30,987 nucleotides of DNA, from positions 1 through 30,987 of the forward strand of contig JAIOYM010000003.1 of assembly GCA_021741085.1 (NCBI GenBank), read 5' to 3'. Position 1 is the stretch's first letter, and every line of letters begins with the position of its first letter. Of the stretch, positions 8,591-15,978 are shown piece after piece. This stretch comes from Rickettsiaceae bacterium. GTDB lineage: Bacteria > Pseudomonadota > Alphaproteobacteria > Rickettsiales > Rickettsiaceae. Position numbers and translations under genes: made by a program. Under the pieces are notes generated by a model, which worked only from the letters and a program-made list of their open reading frames with translations, did not search any database and had not been told where the DNA came from.

Positions 8591-9454
8591 TTAGCCTAAA
8601 TTAATGAAATGCGTTGGCAACGTTTTAATTCTCTTCGCTTCAGCAATAAGTAATTCTATAGCTTTATCAACATCCACAACTTTTTCTTTTGTTATTAACT
8701 CAGAATTACCGGTAAGCACAAGAGCGGATTTAATACCAAAATTATTTGCACCTAATATATCTGTGTGAAAAGTGTCTCCTATCAATATTACTTTCGATAA
8801 ATCCACTTTTTCTCTTATGGAATTATACATATAGTCGAACATATTTTTATAAGGCTTGCCAACATAGTGCATTATGCCATAATTATTTTTATAATATTCT
8901 GCAAAAAATCCTGCGCAATACCTATAGTCTCCAAGATATAAATCTGGATTAGCGCATATGCCTGGTAATTTAAGCTTTAAACATCTATCTAGTTTTTTGT
9001 ATATATCATTAATGTCACTCTTATTATCCGTGAAGACAGTAAGTAGCATCAAATCAGCATCTTCTGGTTCTTGAACTATATCAACATTAATTTCACTCAA
9101 TATATCTGAATTTAGTTCTTGATCTAAGTGATATATAGATGGCCTGGATACTTCTACGCCAAGATCTTTAAGTTTAGTACTCAAGATTTTTCTAGCTAAA
9201 TCGCCTGAGGTTAAAATATTTTCAATATTTATATTTAATCCAAATTTATTTAGTCTACTTTGAGTTACGTATGCTGGACGCGGATTGTTAGAAAGCAAAT
9301 ATACTGGTTTTATTTCTGATAATTTATTAATATTTTCTACCACATTAGGGTAACAGTTTTGGTCATTATTTATAATTACTCCCCAGATATCGAATACAAA
9401 TACATCGTACAAATCTTTTAAATCTGCTAAGTTTACTAATTTTTCTAGTGCCAT
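8591..9454 (-). CDS. HAD superfamily class IIA hydrolase, TIGR01459-like
   Basis: This 287-residue protein has the HAD phosphatase framework. Motif I is FDIWGVI (nucleophile candidate Asp22), motif II LLSNN (Ser55), motif III GKPY (Lys200) and motif IV IGDTFHTDILGA (Asp227 and Asp232). The arrangement with the cap between motifs II and III fits class IIA (NagD-like). The sequence is closest, as far as I recall, to the alphaproteobacterial TIGR01459 group, whose motif I reads DxWGV. The second Asp of the usual DxD is therefore Trp24. The natural substrate is unknown, so activity should not be assumed. It is divergent from gyrB with an 84-base shared upstream gap. Confidence 0.85.
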   Translation of the reverse strand: MALEKLVNLADLKDLYDVFVFDIWGVIINNDQNCYPNVVENINKLSEIKPVYLLSNNPRPAYVTQSRLNKFGLNINIENILTSGDLARKILSTKLKDLGVEVSRPSIYHLDQELNSDILSEINVDIVQEPEDADLMLLTVFTDNKSDINDIYKKLDRCLKLKLPGICANPDLYLGDYRYCAGFFAEYYKNNYGIMHYVGKPYKNMFDYMYNSIREKVDLSKVILIGDTFHTDILGANNFGIKSALVLTGNSELITKEKVVDVDKAIELLIAEAKRIKTLPTHFINLG

Positions 9455-9467
9455 AGGTTAATACCGC

Positions 9468-9496
9468 TTTTAAATACAAAATTATTCAGCTATAAT
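9468..9496 (+). promoter_or_regulatory. Possible promoter of gyrB
   Basis: A perfect TATAAT at 9491-9496 lies 42 bases before the gyrB ATG. A poor -35 match (TTTTAA, 9468-9473) sits 17 bases upstream. Only the -10 is convincing. Confidence 0.4.
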
Positions 9497-9538
9497 CTTT
9501 AAGTCTAGATAATTTATCTACTAAAAAGCAAGAAATTT

Positions 9539-11974
9539 ATGACCCAAGAAACAAAACAAAACGAATATACCGCCGATTCAATTAAAGTATTAAAGGGTTT
9601 AGAAGCCGTAAAAAAAAGACCCGGAATGTATATAGGAGACGTTTGTGACGGCTCTGGTTTGCACCACATGGTGTACGAAGTTGTAGATAATTCTGTGGAT
9701 GAGTCTTTTGCGGGTCATTGTAATAAAATTATCGTTAAAATTTATGCAGATGAATCTGTTAGTGTAGAAGATAACGGTAGAGGAATACCTGTTGATATTC
9801 ACGAGGAAGGTGTTTCTGCTGCGCAAATTATTATGACCACCTTGCATGCTGGTGGTAAATTTGATAAAGGTAGTTATAAAATCTCTGGTGGACTTCATGG
9901 TCTTGGTGTTTCTGTTGTTAATGCACTATCTAGCCACTTAGAGCTTAGAATTTGGCGTGACGGTAAAGAACATTTGATGAAATTTAGCGAAGGAGATCCT
10001 TTGGAGCCAATACAGGTTGTAGGGGATTCAAACGGGAAACGTGGAACATTTGTTAGATTTTGGCCTAATTGGGAAACCTTTACAAATATTGTAACATTTG
10101 ATTTTGCAACTTTAGAGCAGAAATTTAAAGAGTTAGCTTTTCTTAATTCTAATATTTCAATTACTCTTATTGATGAACGTAAGGAAACTCCAAAAGAAGT
10201 TACCTTAGCTTATTCTGGTGGTATCAAGGAATATGTAAACTACATTACAGAAGGAAAAGAAAAATTACACGAATCTATCATAGTAAAAGCAGAAGATAAA
10301 GATGCGGGTATAACAGTTGATTTAGGTGTTATGTGGACCGGTGGAGAAAAGGAAGACATATTATGTTTTACCAATAACATTAGGCAACGTGATGGGGGTA
10401 CACATCTTTCCGGCTTTAAATCGGCTCTAACTCGTGTAGTTAATAGCTATATAGATCAAAATGATTTAAATAAAAAGACAAAAATTGGTGTTACTGGTGA
10501 AGATATAAGAGAGGGATTATCTTGCATTTTGTCTGTAAAGGTTCCTAATCCTAAATTCTCTTCGCAAACTAAAGATAAATTGGTTAGTTATGAAGTTCGA
10601 CAGGTGGTTGAGAGTGTTTCGTTTGAAAAACTATCCAGATGGTTTGAAGAAAATCCTCATGAAGCAAAAATTGTAGCCGCTAAAGTTATTTTAGCCGCAG
10701 TTGCTAGAGAAGAATCTAGAAAAATACGTGATTTAACAAAGCGCAAAGGCGACTTCGATAAAATCTCGAACCTACCAGGAAAGCTTTCTGATTGCCAAGA
10801 ACGCAGCCCAGCTTTGGCTGAACTTTTTATAGTTGAGGGAGATTCTGCGGGTGGTTCGGCTAAACAAGGAAGAAATAGAAAATATCAAGCCGTGCTGCCT
10901 ATTAGAGGAAAAATTTTGAACGTAGAAAAAGCACGTTTCGATAAAATGCTAAACTCTGATCAGGTTGGAACATTGATAACAGCTTTGGGAGCTGGAATAG
11001 CCGATAATTTTTCTGCAGATAAGATTAGATATCACAAAATAATTATAATGACCGATGCTGACGTTGACGGCTCACACATTAGAACATTATTACTGACATT
11101 TTTCTATCGTCATATGCGTCCTATCATTGAAAATGGCTATCTTTACTTTGCGCAACCGCCTTTGTACAAAATAAAGCAAGGCAATAAAGAGAAGTATATA
11201 AAAGATGATGCGGAATATGCTAATTTTATAATAAGTCTGATTTCTCAGGATATTAAAATTTCTTATAACGAAACTATTTTTGATACCGAGCAGTCCAAAA
11301 AATTTACCTCCGCCTTAATTAGTTTCACTGATATTTTGACAAAGCTTGCTAACGACTTCAATAGCCAATTACTAGAGCTAATTGCTGTATCTGGAATATT
11401 TAAAGATGAGAATGATGCAATTAATCATGCAGAAATTTTGAAGGAAGAAAAATTAGCACTTTTAAACGAATATTTAAAGACAGCTGTATCGGATATAGGT
11501 AAAAGCAACTGGCAAGTAAAACGTCTAGAGAATTCTCTAGGGTTTTATCGAAACAACCAGGGGGTTACAGAAAATTTAGTCGTAGAAAATGAAACCCTTT
11601 TGCAAAATATAAATTTACGTAAATTATTTACTATTGGTGAAGAATATTTTAGTCACAAACAGGCGCAGAATTATTCGATATTACTTAAAGAAACTAATTT
11701 CTCTAATCTATCGCCATCCCAGCTGCATAAAAAAATCATGGATCATGTAAAACGTAGCATAAGTTTACAGAGATTTAAGGGCCTTGGGGAAATGGATGCA
11801 GATGAACTTTCAGAAACTACTATGAAGTCTGAGAATAGAACTTTATACCAGGTTGTGATAGAAGATGCTGAAAAAGCAGAATCTGTATTTGCTACATTAA
11901 TGGGTGACGATGTAGAGCCTCGTCGTAATTTTATACAAACCAACGCGCTAAATGCTACGAATATTGATATTTAA
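9539..11974 (+). CDS. gyrB: DNA gyrase subunit B
   Basis: GyrB is the ATPase subunit of DNA gyrase; with GyrA it introduces negative supercoils. The 811-residue product begins with the GHKL ATPase domain. It contains LEAVKKRPGMYIGD (residues 21-34), the Mg-binding EVVDNSVDE, DNGRGIP and GGLHGLGVSVVNALS. The transducer domain follows. The TOPRIM domain has EGDSAGGSAKQGRNR (about 431-445) and DADVDGSHI (about 505-513). An insertion of the type seen in Gram-negative GyrB precedes the C-terminal tail, which has RFKGLGEM (about 745-752) and the Asp-rich end. Length and motifs favour GyrB over ParE. A copy of the dispersed repeat begins about 15 bases after the stop. Confidence 0.98.
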   Translation: MTQETKQNEYTADSIKVLKGLEAVKKRPGMYIGDVCDGSGLHHMVYEVVDNSVDESFAGHCNKIIVKIYADESVSVEDNGRGIPVDIHEEGVSAAQIIMTTLHAGGKFDKGSYKISGGLHGLGVSVVNALSSHLELRIWRDGKEHLMKFSEGDPLEPIQVVGDSNGKRGTFVRFWPNWETFTNIVTFDFATLEQKFKELAFLNSNISITLIDERKETPKEVTLAYSGGIKEYVNYITEGKEKLHESIIVKAEDKDAGITVDLGVMWTGGEKEDILCFTNNIRQRDGGTHLSGFKSALTRVVNSYIDQNDLNKKTKIGVTGEDIREGLSCILSVKVPNPKFSSQTKDKLVSYEVRQVVESVSFEKLSRWFEENPHEAKIVAAKVILAAVAREESRKIRDLTKRKGDFDKISNLPGKLSDCQERSPALAELFIVEGDSAGGSAKQGRNRKYQAVLPIRGKILNVEKARFDKMLNSDQVGTLITALGAGIADNFSADKIRYHKIIIMTDADVDGSHIRTLLLTFFYRHMRPIIENGYLYFAQPPLYKIKQGNKEKYIKDDAEYANFIISLISQDIKISYNETIFDTEQSKKFTSALISFTDILTKLANDFNSQLLELIAVSGIFKDENDAINHAEILKEEKLALLNEYLKTAVSDIGKSNWQVKRLENSLGFYRNNQGVTENLVVENETLLQNINLRKLFTIGEEYFSHKQAQNYSILLKETNFSNLSPSQLHKKIMDHVKRSISLQRFKGLGEMDADELSETTMKSENRTLYQVVIEDAEKAESVFATLMGDDVEPRRNFIQTNALNATNIDI

Positions 11975-11989
11975 TTTTTAGCATCTAAT

Positions 11990-12256
11990 AGAAAGCTGGG
12001 TATAATGCCTGGAAATATAACTTATAGGCATTCCGGCGATTCTATTATAAAAGCAGCAGCAACACCCTATAGCGGTAATTGCCAAAAGTGCCATGCTCCC
12101 TTTGCCCTGGCAAAGGGCTCCCACTACAATAATAGTTAACTCAGGGTAAACCATAATAATAGAATACTCAATGAGCCTGCTCTTTTAAGAGCGTGGCAAT
12201 CCAGGACAACCGACTCCTTCCATATATATTCAACTAAGGGTTGGGCGCGCAAACAT
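11990..12256 (-). repeat. Dispersed palindromic repeat, copy C (inverted, with interrupted core)
   Basis: Read on the minus strand this matches the array at 1-672: GCGCGCCCAACC, a GTTGAATATATATGGAAGGAGT-like block, CCTGGATTGCCACG, and finally TTACCGCTA...GTTGCT...TATAATAGAATCGC. Between GCTCTTAAAAGAGC (plus 12179-12192) and the second half lies about 90 bases absent from copies A, B and D. That insert contains a near-perfect hairpin, CCCTTTGCC-ct-GGCAAAGGG (12098-12117). The far end forms AATGCCT/AGGCATT arms (about 12006-12036). No coding capacity is seen. Confidence 0.82.
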
Positions 12257-12473
12257 AGAAAAATTATATTAAGGTTAAAAACCCCTTTCTATATATTTAA
12301 TTTTTTTAACCATTTCATTATTTTAATTAGTTAAAAAAAAATCATTATAGTATAATCTAATTATGTAAAGATAGACAACATTAGAACGTGAAAAATCAAA
12401 AGCTATTCAAACACTATAAAAAATTATACACGAGTATTAAACCACCAGAGCAATTAAAAATAGGAGAATAAAA
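12257..12473. promoter_or_regulatory. Leader of the orphan 333-residue gene: A/T hairpin, -10 element, strong RBS
   Basis: The arms TTTTTTTAAC (12301-12310) and GTTAAAAAAA (12330-12339) form a perfect 10-bp inverted repeat with a 19-base loop. A TATAAT follows at 12351-12356 with only a weak -35 (TAGTTA). The gene's start at 12474 is preceded by AGGAG at 12462-12466, seven bases away. This is one of the few good Shine-Dalgarno sites in the window. The hairpin next to the -10 could be an operator or simply A/T-rich chance; it lacks the G+C of a terminator. Confidence 0.45.
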
Positions 12474-13475
12474 ATGTCAAAAATAACAGATAAAAATGAA
12501 GCCCTTTCTAAAGAAGACGAACAAGAGATAAAAGACAGAAGAGAACATATAACGCAGTTCTTTCTTAAACCCATTGAGGAGAAAATGAAAGAAGGAATGA
12601 AGCAAAGAACTGATAAGAGTGAAGCTGAAATTGATTTCCAAGTTAAGCACAATTTTAATAGTAAATTTCAATATGTTACCGGGATGGTAAAATCCGGAGA
12701 AACTCTGAGTGAAGATTACCAACGTCTATATGATGTTGGTAAATTGTATTATCAATTTCGGGATTGGGATTCATCAAGCGCTAAGAAAAAATCTAAAGAT
12801 GACTTTAACAATTTTGTAGCCGACCATAAAACATTAGAATCGAAATGGGGAGAAAAAAATAATACTCGTGAGCTTTTACATCCATTTTTCAGTAAGCGAG
12901 AAAAGGAAGCTGCGATAGAAAATTTTGCTGATAAACTCAGTGCACTTTATGTAAGTCTTAGAAGTGAAAGAGACAAGAAACCTCTAGATACTAATAATGT
13001 ACCAAGTGAAGTAGACAAGGAACCTACGGTACCAAAGATAGTAGGTCTTAATAATGTAACAAATATACTTTATGATGGAGCTGACTATAACACTCACAAA
13101 CCCATCATAAATATGTTTGAATTAGATGGAACGAAGTTCTCAAATGCTCAAGAAAATCTGGAAAAATTAACAGAGAAAATTAACAAGATTTGCAAACAAG
13201 AGGTTGGTAACAATTTACCACAAGCATCTCTTGGAACAAGAATAAAAGATGGACTAAAACAGTTTTTTCAGACAATTGTTTTCGGTAGAGCAGAAGCTAG
13301 CGAAAGACAAACTGAAAGAGAAAAAAAAAGACAAGCTACATCCGTAAAATTAAAACTTAAAAAAGAAATAGACACAATCAAAATGGAGCTAGAAAGCAAT
13401 AACAGTAAGACAACAGCTGGTAAATCTAGTAGTAATCAAAGCCCTAAATCAAATTCTGCTATAGAAATAAGCTAA
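12474..13475 (+). CDS. Orphan highly charged hypothetical protein (333 aa)
   Basis: I do not recognise this protein. It is 333 residues, very rich in Lys, Glu, Asp and Ser. It has no signal peptide, no hydrophobic segment long enough to span a membrane, and a single Cys (240). The N-terminal part (1 to about 165) looks helical, with alternating charged stretches (EEKMKEGMKQRTDKSEAE). A short Pro-containing linker with two similar pieces (DKKPLDTNNVPSEV and DKEPTVPK) sits at 167-188. A possible amphipathic segment, GTRIKDGLKQFFQTIVFG, lies at 254-271. The end is a Lys/Arg-rich helix and a disordered Ser/Asn/Lys tail (about 310-333). The strong ribosome binding site, isolation between repeat copy C and rimM, and composition suggest an accessory, possibly host-directed protein. 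That is inference only. Confidence 0.8.
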   Translation: MSKITDKNEALSKEDEQEIKDRREHITQFFLKPIEEKMKEGMKQRTDKSEAEIDFQVKHNFNSKFQYVTGMVKSGETLSEDYQRLYDVGKLYYQFRDWDSSSAKKKSKDDFNNFVADHKTLESKWGEKNNTRELLHPFFSKREKEAAIENFADKLSALYVSLRSERDKKPLDTNNVPSEVDKEPTVPKIVGLNNVTNILYDGADYNTHKPIINMFELDGTKFSNAQENLEKLTEKINKICKQEVGNNLPQASLGTRIKDGLKQFFQTIVFGRAEASERQTEREKKRQATSVKLKLKKEIDTIKMELESNNSKTTAGKSSSNQSPKSNSAIEIS

Positions 13476-13498
13476 ACTTTAAGTTCTGTTGAAACGCG

Positions 13499-13520
13499 CG
13501 GAGGAAAAAAATGCCTCCTA
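13499..13520. other. Hairpin/possible small-ORF start after the orphan gene
   Basis: GGAGG and CCTCC (five-base arms around AAAAAAATG) form a small stem 25 bases past the orphan gene's stop, in the convergent gap before rimM. It lacks a following T run on either strand, so it is a poor intrinsic terminator. The same GGAGG is well placed for an ATG at 13511. Confidence 0.3.
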
Positions 13521-13643
13521 AACTATTATCAAACCAAAATAGAGTAAACCATTATGCTCAAACGCTGCCTTTTACTTAAAAATAGTCACTAGCTTTTCGA
13601 GTTAAGCTATATACTACCCTTAAAGACGCCAAGAACTAATTTA

Positions 13644-14162
13644 TTATTCTGTTTTATCGTCTGATTCTTTAGGTTTTACAAAAACTACATAGTCTTTTGT
13701 AATTTGTGGGAAATAAATTTTTACAAAAGGAAAAAGCTCAATAGATTCATCGTCAAAAGTTATCTCAAATATATCGCCTGCACCAAAATTATAATACCCA
13801 GTGATTTTACCTAATCTTTGTAAATCTTCGTCCACTACCTCCAAGTTCTCAATATCTTTTATGTAATGCTCATCTTCTTCCAGCGAGGGCAAATCTTCTA
13901 CTTTAACATATAACTGCATTTTATTTATGCCTTCTATTAAAGTTCTATCTGAAATATCGTTTATGGTAACAACGAAATTATTATCCCGCTCCTTTTTAAT
14001 TATTTTCAACTTATAGCTATTTGAATTTTCATCATAAAGTATATAATTAGCTATGTCTACTGGATTTGAAAGATAGGAAATAACTCTCGCCATTCCTTTA
14101 ATGCCGAATGGCTCTTTAATTTTAGCGGCTACAATTAACTCAGACGATGTCTTCTTATCCAT
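13644..14162 (-). CDS. rimM: Ribosome maturation factor RimM
   Basis: RimM binds ribosomal protein uS19 and helps 30S head assembly. The 172-residue product has the N-terminal RimM domain, with the family's IKEPFGIKGMARVISYL (residues 15-31, equivalent to xxxxHGLRGEVRV). The C-terminal PRC-barrel follows, with HYIKDIENLEVVDEDLQRLGKITGYYNFGAGDIFEI (about 98-133). Length is typical. The start lies five bases after the ruvC stop, so ruvC-rimM form an operon. In many bacteria rimM instead sits with rpsP and trmD, so this pairing is a lineage arrangement. No Shine-Dalgarno motif is evident. Confidence 0.93.
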   Translation of the reverse strand: MDKKTSSELIVAAKIKEPFGIKGMARVISYLSNPVDIANYILYDENSNSYKLKIIKKERDNNFVVTINDISDRTLIEGINKMQLYVKVEDLPSLEEDEHYIKDIENLEVVDEDLQRLGKITGYYNFGAGDIFEITFDDESIELFPFVKIYFPQITKDYVVFVKPKESDDKTE

Positions 14163-14167
14163 TCTTG

Positions 14168-14716
14168 TTATTGATTAACCCTATTTTGTAAATTTAGTGT
14201 CGCGTTATCAACAAAGTGACAATATGCAACAGCTAAAGCGTCAGATTCATGTTCGTTTTTTGGCTCGGTAATTGACAATAATTTGGCAATCATAAATTTT
14301 ATTTGTTCTTTGCTTGCTTTGCCAGAACCAGCCACATTTTTTTTGATGTGAATAGCATTAATATCAAAAAACGGGATTTTATGCTTACCACTAATTGCCA
14401 TAACAATAGCTCTAGCATAACTTAAACTTAACAAAGCTCGAAGATCTTTTTCTAAGAAAGCAGTTTCAGTTGCAATCATTGTAATTTTATATTCCGCTAT
14501 TATCTGGTCAAGCTGTATTAAAATATGGGCTAATTTGTCAGTGATATGCAAATTGGGTTTGTTTAATATAACTCCACTAGCAATATATTTTGGCTGATTA
14601 TTATGTGGATGCTGAGTTAAAATGGCCCAACCAAGATTATGTACTCCAGGATCAATTCCTAATATCACTTTTTTATTTATGTTAATTATTTGAGGGTTGG
14701 TTGAATCTATAAACAA
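14168..14716 (-). CDS. ruvC: Holliday-junction resolvase RuvC
   Basis: RuvC is the dimeric endonuclease that resolves Holliday junctions with RuvAB. Four catalytic carboxylate/histidine positions are in place. These are Asp21 in GIDPG, Glu83 in ATETAF, His155 and Asp158 in HESDALA. The conserved NVAGSGKASKEQI (126-138) is also intact. The start used is TTG at 14716; a TAG codon directly precedes it in frame, and no ATG or GTG lies between it and the conserved core. It therefore carries about 15 extra residues before KVILGIDPG compared with typical RuvC, unless translation begins at a rarer codon such as ATA or ATT. It overlaps nothing and leads the ruvC-rimM pair. Confidence 0.95.
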   Translation of the reverse strand: MFIDSTNPQIININKKVILGIDPGVHNLGWAILTQHPHNNQPKYIASGVILNKPNLHITDKLAHILIQLDQIIAEYKITMIATETAFLEKDLRALLSLSYARAIVMAISGKHKIPFFDINAIHIKKNVAGSGKASKEQIKFMIAKLLSITEPKNEHESDALAVAYCHFVDNATLNLQNRVNQ

Positions 14717-15005
14717 CTAAACTTATGAGATTTTTTGTTCTAAGCGCAATTTTAGATTATCTAACTAAAGTAAAACCAACCAGGGCTTATTTGAAATATA
14801 CCAGTGTAATAGTTTTTCTAAAGGCTTTTCTAAAAGTTAATAAAAATAACGCTTACCAATAGCTTATATCAACAGAGTCTTATAAAAGTTTTATAGCTTG
14901 CGTGATTGAGTTTTCAACTAAAAATAAGTCCTTGAGCGAGTGGTTAAAAACTTTAAACAAGATCTTAACCACGACATCGAAAGATGCTGCAGTAACTTAA
15001 GCAAA
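14717..15005. other. Gene-free gap between rpmE and ruvC
   Basis: These 289 bases hold no open reading frame I can support. The one clear structure is a perfect 8-bp inverted repeat, GTGGTTAA (14940-14947) and TTAACCAC (14965-14972), with a 17-base loop. It lies about 35 bases past the rpmE stop on minus. No T run follows on that strand, so it may be an RNA 3'-end stabiliser rather than a standard terminator. Confidence 0.4.
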
Positions 15006-15236
15006 TTATTTAGCTAAAGAACTGAAATCCATGCCGAAGTTCTTGTTGAATTTTTCAACATTTCTGTTAGATAATTGAGCGGAACTATTATTCTTCCCTG
15101 TCCAAGCTGGATGCTGTCTGAAGTCTTTTTCTACTCTAAATTCCTTTTTTGAATAAGTAGATTTTGTTTCAAAACGCTCATCACCAATAAGTATGTGCAT
15201 GGTGTGATAAGTTGGATGAATATCTTTTTTTGGCAT
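15006..15236 (-). CDS. rpmE: Large ribosomal subunit protein bL31
   Basis: bL31 is part of the central protuberance of the 50S subunit and bridges to the 30S head. The 76-residue product begins MPKKDIHPTYHTMHILIGD and contains HPAWTG in its second half, matching the family. The zinc-binding CxxC is absent, as in zinc-independent bL31 forms. It follows rpmB by 94 bases on the same strand, an arrangement also known from Rickettsia. Cotranscription is likely but not shown. Confidence 0.95.
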   Translation of the reverse strand: MPKKDIHPTYHTMHILIGDERFETKSTYSKKEFRVEKDFRQHPAWTGKNNSSAQLSNRNVEKFNKNFGMDFSSLAK

Positions 15237-15330
15237 ATAGTAAAAATGTTATATAAATGTTATCTAAATAATATTACCTATAGCTATAAGTTTGTATATT
15301 ATTTACTTTTTTGTTTTAGTCTTGAGGATT

Positions 15331-15648
15331 TTATTGCTGAGTAGAATTATTTTTTTCTTGAGTATTAAGAAGCAATTTCTCAAACAATTTTTTTCTCAAA
15401 TTTTTAGCCTTTGGAGAAAAATTAGAGCTATCCGCGTTCTGTATAAAAGCATCTAATCCACCATATTTATCAACAGTCTTTATTGTTGCAGTTGCCATCC
15501 TAAAGCTTATTCCAAAATTCAAAATATTGCTGAAAAGTTTCTTTTTTTGCAAGTTAGGACAAAACTTTCTATTAGTTTTTCTTTGGGAGTGGGAAACATT
15601 GTGCCCAAAAGCAACTGTCTTTCCAGTTAATTCACATACTCTCGACAT
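15331..15648 (-). CDS. rpmB: Large ribosomal subunit protein bL28
   Basis: bL28 is a 50S subunit protein needed for assembly. The frame is open upstream to 15780. The proper start is the ATG at 15648, because the product then begins MSRVCELTGKTVAFGHNVSH, the alphaproteobacterial bL28 N-terminus, and gives a normal 105 residues. The 44 codons before it are AT-rich and resemble no family member. The motif SHSQRKTNRKFCPNLQKKKL (residues 19-38) and FRMATATIKTVDKYGGLDAF support the call. A possible promoter lies inside the rejected upstream stretch (15706-15735), consistent with the downstream start. Confidence 0.95.
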   Translation of the reverse strand: MSRVCELTGKTVAFGHNVSHSQRKTNRKFCPNLQKKKLFSNILNFGISFRMATATIKTVDKYGGLDAFIQNADSSNFSPKAKNLRKKLFEKLLLNTQEKNNSTQQ

Positions 15649-15705
15649 AAGAATTATATAATTATAATTGAGTTTAAAATACTTTATTTTTTTATAACAT
15701 ATAAG

Positions 15706-15735
15706 ATGATATACCGATTCACTCAAATAAGTCAA
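15706..15735 (-). promoter_or_regulatory. Possible promoter of rpmB
   Basis: On the minus strand TTGACT (plus 15730-15735) and TATCAT (plus 15706-15711) are 18 bases apart, about 58 bases before the chosen rpmB start. Confidence 0.4.
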
Positions 15736-15882
15736 ATCTTTTGTAACACAATTTTCATTATTAAACTTTTTATAATTCAATTTGCGAAAAAAACAAAATT
15801 ATTGTAACATAACTAAGTTACTAGATTTAATCTAATACATTTCCTTTAAAAGGCTAGCAGATAAGCAGTTTTTCTTTTATTT

Positions 15883-15953
15883 GGCCGGGTAGCAAAATGG
15901 TAATGCAGTGGACTGCAAATCCTCCATCGTCGGTTCGATTCCGTCCCTGGCCT
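15883..15953 (+). tRNA. tRNA-Cys (anticodon GCA)
   Basis: This is a full cloverleaf of 71 bases. Acceptor arms GGCCGGG (15883-15889) and CCTGGCC (15946-15952) pair with one G-U, followed by discriminator T. The D arm contains AGCAAAATGGTAATGC. The anticodon loop CTGCAAA carries GCA at 15915-15917. The T arm reads CGGTTCGATTCCG. The discriminator U and GCA anticodon fit cysteine. The 3' CCA is not encoded (CGT follows). The second pair of the anticodon stem is a U-U mismatch (GTGGA against TCCTC). It lies 25 bases upstream of xerD. Confidence 0.96.
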
Positions 15954-15978
15954 CGTTAATGTTCAAGCTTTTCTTTAT

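Noticed and set aside
12301..12341. Intrinsic terminator for gyrB or copy C
   Set aside because: The inverted repeat is only A/T plus one G-C pair and lies 330 bases past gyrB, upstream of another gene on the same strand.
15649..15780. N-terminal extension of rpmB
   Set aside because: The conserved bL28 start MSRVCELTGK is at 15648; the upstream codons are AT-rich noise and contain the likely promoter.
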